This document shows, in pieces, positions 4,081 to 6,043 of a stretch of DNA of 6,043 nt. Both the position numbers and the translations under genes were made by a program. The stretch lies in NCBI GenBank assembly GCA_005881055.1, contig VBHW01000027.1, forward strand, positions 1 through 6,043, in the 5' to 3' direction. Position 1 is the stretch's first letter. Every line of letters starts with the position of its first letter. The notes beneath the pieces are model-generated. The model ran no database searches. It saw only the letters and a list, made by a program, of their open reading frames with translations, and had not been told where the DNA came from. The stretch comes from Chloroflexota bacterium. Its GTDB lineage: Bacteria > Chloroflexota > Limnocylindria > Limnocylindrales > CSP1-4.

Positions 4081-6043
4081 CCGCCGCGCGGGCCGACCAA
4101 CCGGCGGCGCCCGGCGTGTCGCCGCCGAAGCCGACCGGCGAGCCGCTGACGGTCGAGCACATCGCCGCCGTCGAGTCGCCGCGGGAGTTCCGGGTCGATC
4201 CGCGCGGTCGGTCGGTGGCGTTCACGATGGAGATGGCCGGCGCTCGGCAGCTCTTCACGATGGGCCTGCGCGGCGGGATGCCCGTTCAGGTGACGGCCTC
4301 CGAGAAGCCGGTCTCGGACCCGCAATGGTCTCCGGACGGCCGGCGGCTCGCGTTCGTCCGCGACGGCGCCATCCACGTCGTCGAGGCCGACGGGTCCCGC
4401 CTGTCGCCTGTCGCCGAGCACCCGGCCGGCAACTCGATGCCGCGCTGGTCGCCGGACGGCCGCCGCCTCGCCTTCCTGTCGCGTCGACGCGGCTGGGGCC
4501 AGGCCTGGGTCGTCGATGCGCCGGTCCCGCGGCGCGGCCGGCCGTCGAGCGCCCCGAAGCCCCCGATCCCGCGAGCCGTCACCGGGGCCGGCATCGACGT
4601 CGAGGAGCTCGCATGGTCGCCGGACGGGAAGTGGCTCGCGGTCGCCGCATCGCGCGGGGCGACCGTTCGGCACGCGTCGCGGATCTCGATCGTCGACGTC
4701 GCGACCGGCTCGGAGCGTCTCGTCGGTGACGGCTCCGACTGGGAGTGCGGGCCGGCCTGGCTGCCGGACGGCGGACTGCTGTTCCTCTCCGACGCCGACG
4801 GCTGGTTCCAGGTCGTGCGTCTGGCGCCCGACGGCCGCACGCGCACGCAGCTGACGTCCGGCTCGCAGGAGCACGGGGAGCCGGGCGGCGCATTCGGCTA
4901 CGCGCCGCTCCCGTCACCGGACGGGTCCCGATTCGCCCACATCGCCGTGCACGATGCGTTCGTCGACCTCGTGGTCGCGGCCGTGTCGGACACAAAAGCT
5001 CCGCGCACGAAAGGCCGGCTGCCGAAGAACCCTCGCCCGACGACCGCGACCGGCGACGCCATCCAGCCCTGGCCGGGCGTCTGGCGCGCGATCGGCTGGC
5101 TGCCGGACGGGGCGTGGGTCGCGGCTATAGGCGAGGCGGAGGCCCGCCCGCAAGACCTCTGGCTGCTGCCAGTCCCTGGGCTCGCGCCGCAAGGGTCGCG
5201 TCCGCGGCAGGTGACGCAGTCGCTGCCGGTCGTCCTCAGCCCGGCGCTCGCGCGCTTCCCGGCAGGCGAACGCGTGACGATCGCGGCGCGCGACGGCCTG
5301 AAGATCCAAGGCACGCTCTGGCGACCGCAGGCGGCGACGGGGCGACGCGGCGGGTCCCGCGTTCCCGCGATCGTCTTCCCGCACGGCGGACCCACGTGGC
5401 AGTCGTACCGCGGATGGCAACCGTTCAAGCAGTTGCTCGTCCGGGACGGCTTCGCGATGCTCGACGTCGACTTCCGCGGATCGACCGGCTACGGGCGGTC
5501 GTTCCGCGAAGCCAACATGGGCGAGTGGGGCCACGCCGACGCGTTCGACCTCATCGACGCGGGTCGCTGGCTCGCCGAGCAGCCGTGGTGCGACGGCCGG
5601 CTCGCGATCTACGGTGGCTCGTACGGCGGGTACATGGTCCTGTGCGCGCTCGTCGAGGAGCCTGCGATGTGGCGGGCCGGCGTCGACCTCTACGGCGATT
5701 CCGAGATCGCCGAAAGCTACCGTCACGGCGACCGGCTCGGACGCATCGACCTCGAGCGGCAGATGGGCTTCCCGGACGATCCGGAGCGGAGCCAGCTGTT
5801 CCGGCGTGGATCCCCGGTCTATCGCGCGGAGCGGATCGAGGCCCCGCTGCTCATCCTCCACGGTCGCAAGGACAAGCGCGTGGTGCCGCTCATGACCGAG
5901 AAGATGGTCGAGGCCCTCGAGATCGAGGGGAAGCACCACGAGGTCCACTGGTACGACGACGAGGCGCACGGCTGGCAGGCGCGCGAGAACCGGCGCGACG
6001 CGTTCACCCGGATCCGCGAGTTCCTGCGCAAGCACGTCCTCGA
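4077..6043 (+). CDS. S9 family (prolyl oligopeptidase-type) serine peptidase, cut by window end
   Basis: Open to the window edge with 655 complete codons and no stop seen; family members of this type are commonly 640-690 residues, so little is missing. Residues about 25-385 form a beta-propeller of TolB/PD40-like blades, with WSPDG or WLPDG motifs at W84, W124, W180, W228 and W341 and a variant LPSPDG near 278-283. Residues about 400-655 form an alpha/beta-hydrolase domain: HGGP at 436-439 (oxyanion region), DVDFRGSTGYG, the nucleophile Ser515 in GGSYGGYM, Asp599 in LILHGRKDKRVVP and His631 in DDEAHGW, giving a complete triad. It resembles acylaminoacyl-peptidase/dipeptidyl-peptidase relatives (S9C type) that clip short peptides in the cytosol; no signal peptide is visible. 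The GTG start overlaps the proC stop as GTGA, a translational-coupling arrangement, with only a distant AGGA at 4061. GTG 4116 is an alternative start. Exact substrate specificity cannot be read. Confidence 0.9.
   Translation, partial: MTAARADQPAAPGVSPPKPTGEPLTVEHIAAVESPREFRVDPRGRSVAFTMEMAGARQLFTMGLRGGMPVQVTASEKPVSDPQWSPDGRRLAFVRDGAIHVVEADGSRLSPVAEHPAGNSMPRWSPDGRRLAFLSRRRGWGQAWVVDAPVPRRGRPSSAPKPPIPRAVTGAGIDVEELAWSPDGKWLAVAASRGATVRHASRISIVDVATGSERLVGDGSDWECGPAWLPDGGLLFLSDADGWFQVVRLAPDGRTRTQLTSGSQEHGEPGGAFGYAPLPSPDGSRFAHIAVHDAFVDLVVAAVSDTKAPRTKGRLPKNPRPTTATGDAIQPWPGVWRAIGWLPDGAWVAAIGEAEARPQDLWLLPVPGLAPQGSRPRQVTQSLPVVLSPALARFPAGERVTIAARDGLKIQGTLWRPQAATGRRGGSRVPAIVFPHGGPTWQSYRGWQPFKQLLVRDGFAMLDVDFRGSTGYGRSFREANMGEWGHADAFDLIDAGRWLAEQPWCDGRLAIYGGSYGGYMVLCALVEEPAMWRAGVDLYGDSEIAESYRHGDRLGRIDLERQMGFPDDPERSQLFRRGSPVYRAERIEAPLLILHGRKDKRVVPLMTEKMVEALEIEGKHHEVHWYDDEAHGWQARENRRDAFTRIREFLRKHVL
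4326..5132 (+). repeat. Degenerate repeats encoding beta-propeller WSPDG blades
   Basis: The peptidase gene contains diverged repeats each encoding W-S/L-P-D-G followed by a short beta strand. The two closest, at 4326-4358 and 4446-4478, match at 27 of 33 bases and are 40 codons apart; others begin at 4614, 4758 and 5097. Spacing of 40, 56, 48 and then 113 codons suggests one degenerate blade (LPSPDG, about 4908) in the last gap. These are protein-fold repeats, not a mobile or regulatory DNA element. Confidence 0.65.

Noticed and set aside
4914..6035. 373-codon open frame on the minus strand opposite the peptidase hydrolase domain
   Set aside because: The + strand encodes a complete serine-peptidase triad here; the antisense product has no recognisable domain.

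Overview
This window is about 6 kb of very GC-rich DNA (roughly 70% G+C by eye) with six protein-coding genes, all on the + strand, tightly packed between short spacers. Base composition, near-absence of Shine-Dalgarno sites, and TANACT boxes 6-8 nt before several start codons (a leaderless-mRNA signature) suggest a high-GC bacterium of the Chloroflexota or Actinomycetota kind. The protein types lean slightly toward an uncultured soil/sediment Chloroflexota lineage. That placement is inference; no rRNA or other taxonomic marker is present. No tRNA, rRNA, CRISPR array, transposase or phage gene was seen.

Layout. (1) 170-694: a small lipoprotein with a cupredoxin (blue copper) domain. (2) 831-1118: a 7Fe-8S bacterial ferredoxin of the FdxA type, with its own leader and the only convincing ribosome binding site in the window. 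(3) 1196-2125: a BtuF-like periplasmic-binding-protein-fold protein that lacks a signal peptide. (4) 2172-3110: a zinc-ribbon/SAM-methyltransferase fusion, 46 nt after gene 3 and probably co-transcribed with it. (5) 3223-4080: pyrroline-5-carboxylate reductase (proC). (6) 4077 to the window edge: an S9 (prolyl oligopeptidase) family serine peptidase that overlaps the proC stop by 4 nt and is cut by the window end only a short way before its expected C-terminus.

How they relate. Genes 1 and 2 are both single-electron carriers, but one is outside the membrane and the other is cytosolic, and each seems to have its own promoter, so a shared pathway is not shown. Genes 3 and 4 look like one transcription unit starting at a leaderless promoter just before 1196. 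Genes 5 and 6 look like a second, translationally coupled unit starting at a leaderless promoter before 3223; it joins the last step of proline synthesis to a peptidase whose family often cleaves at proline.

I found no convincing previously undescribed system. The most useful observations are the repeated TANACT leaderless promoters (which also fix the start of gene 1), the zinc-ribbon/methyltransferase fusion, the cytosolic BtuF-like protein with a CxxC motif, and several intergenic dyads near promoters. The many long minus-strand open frames are shadows caused by high GC.
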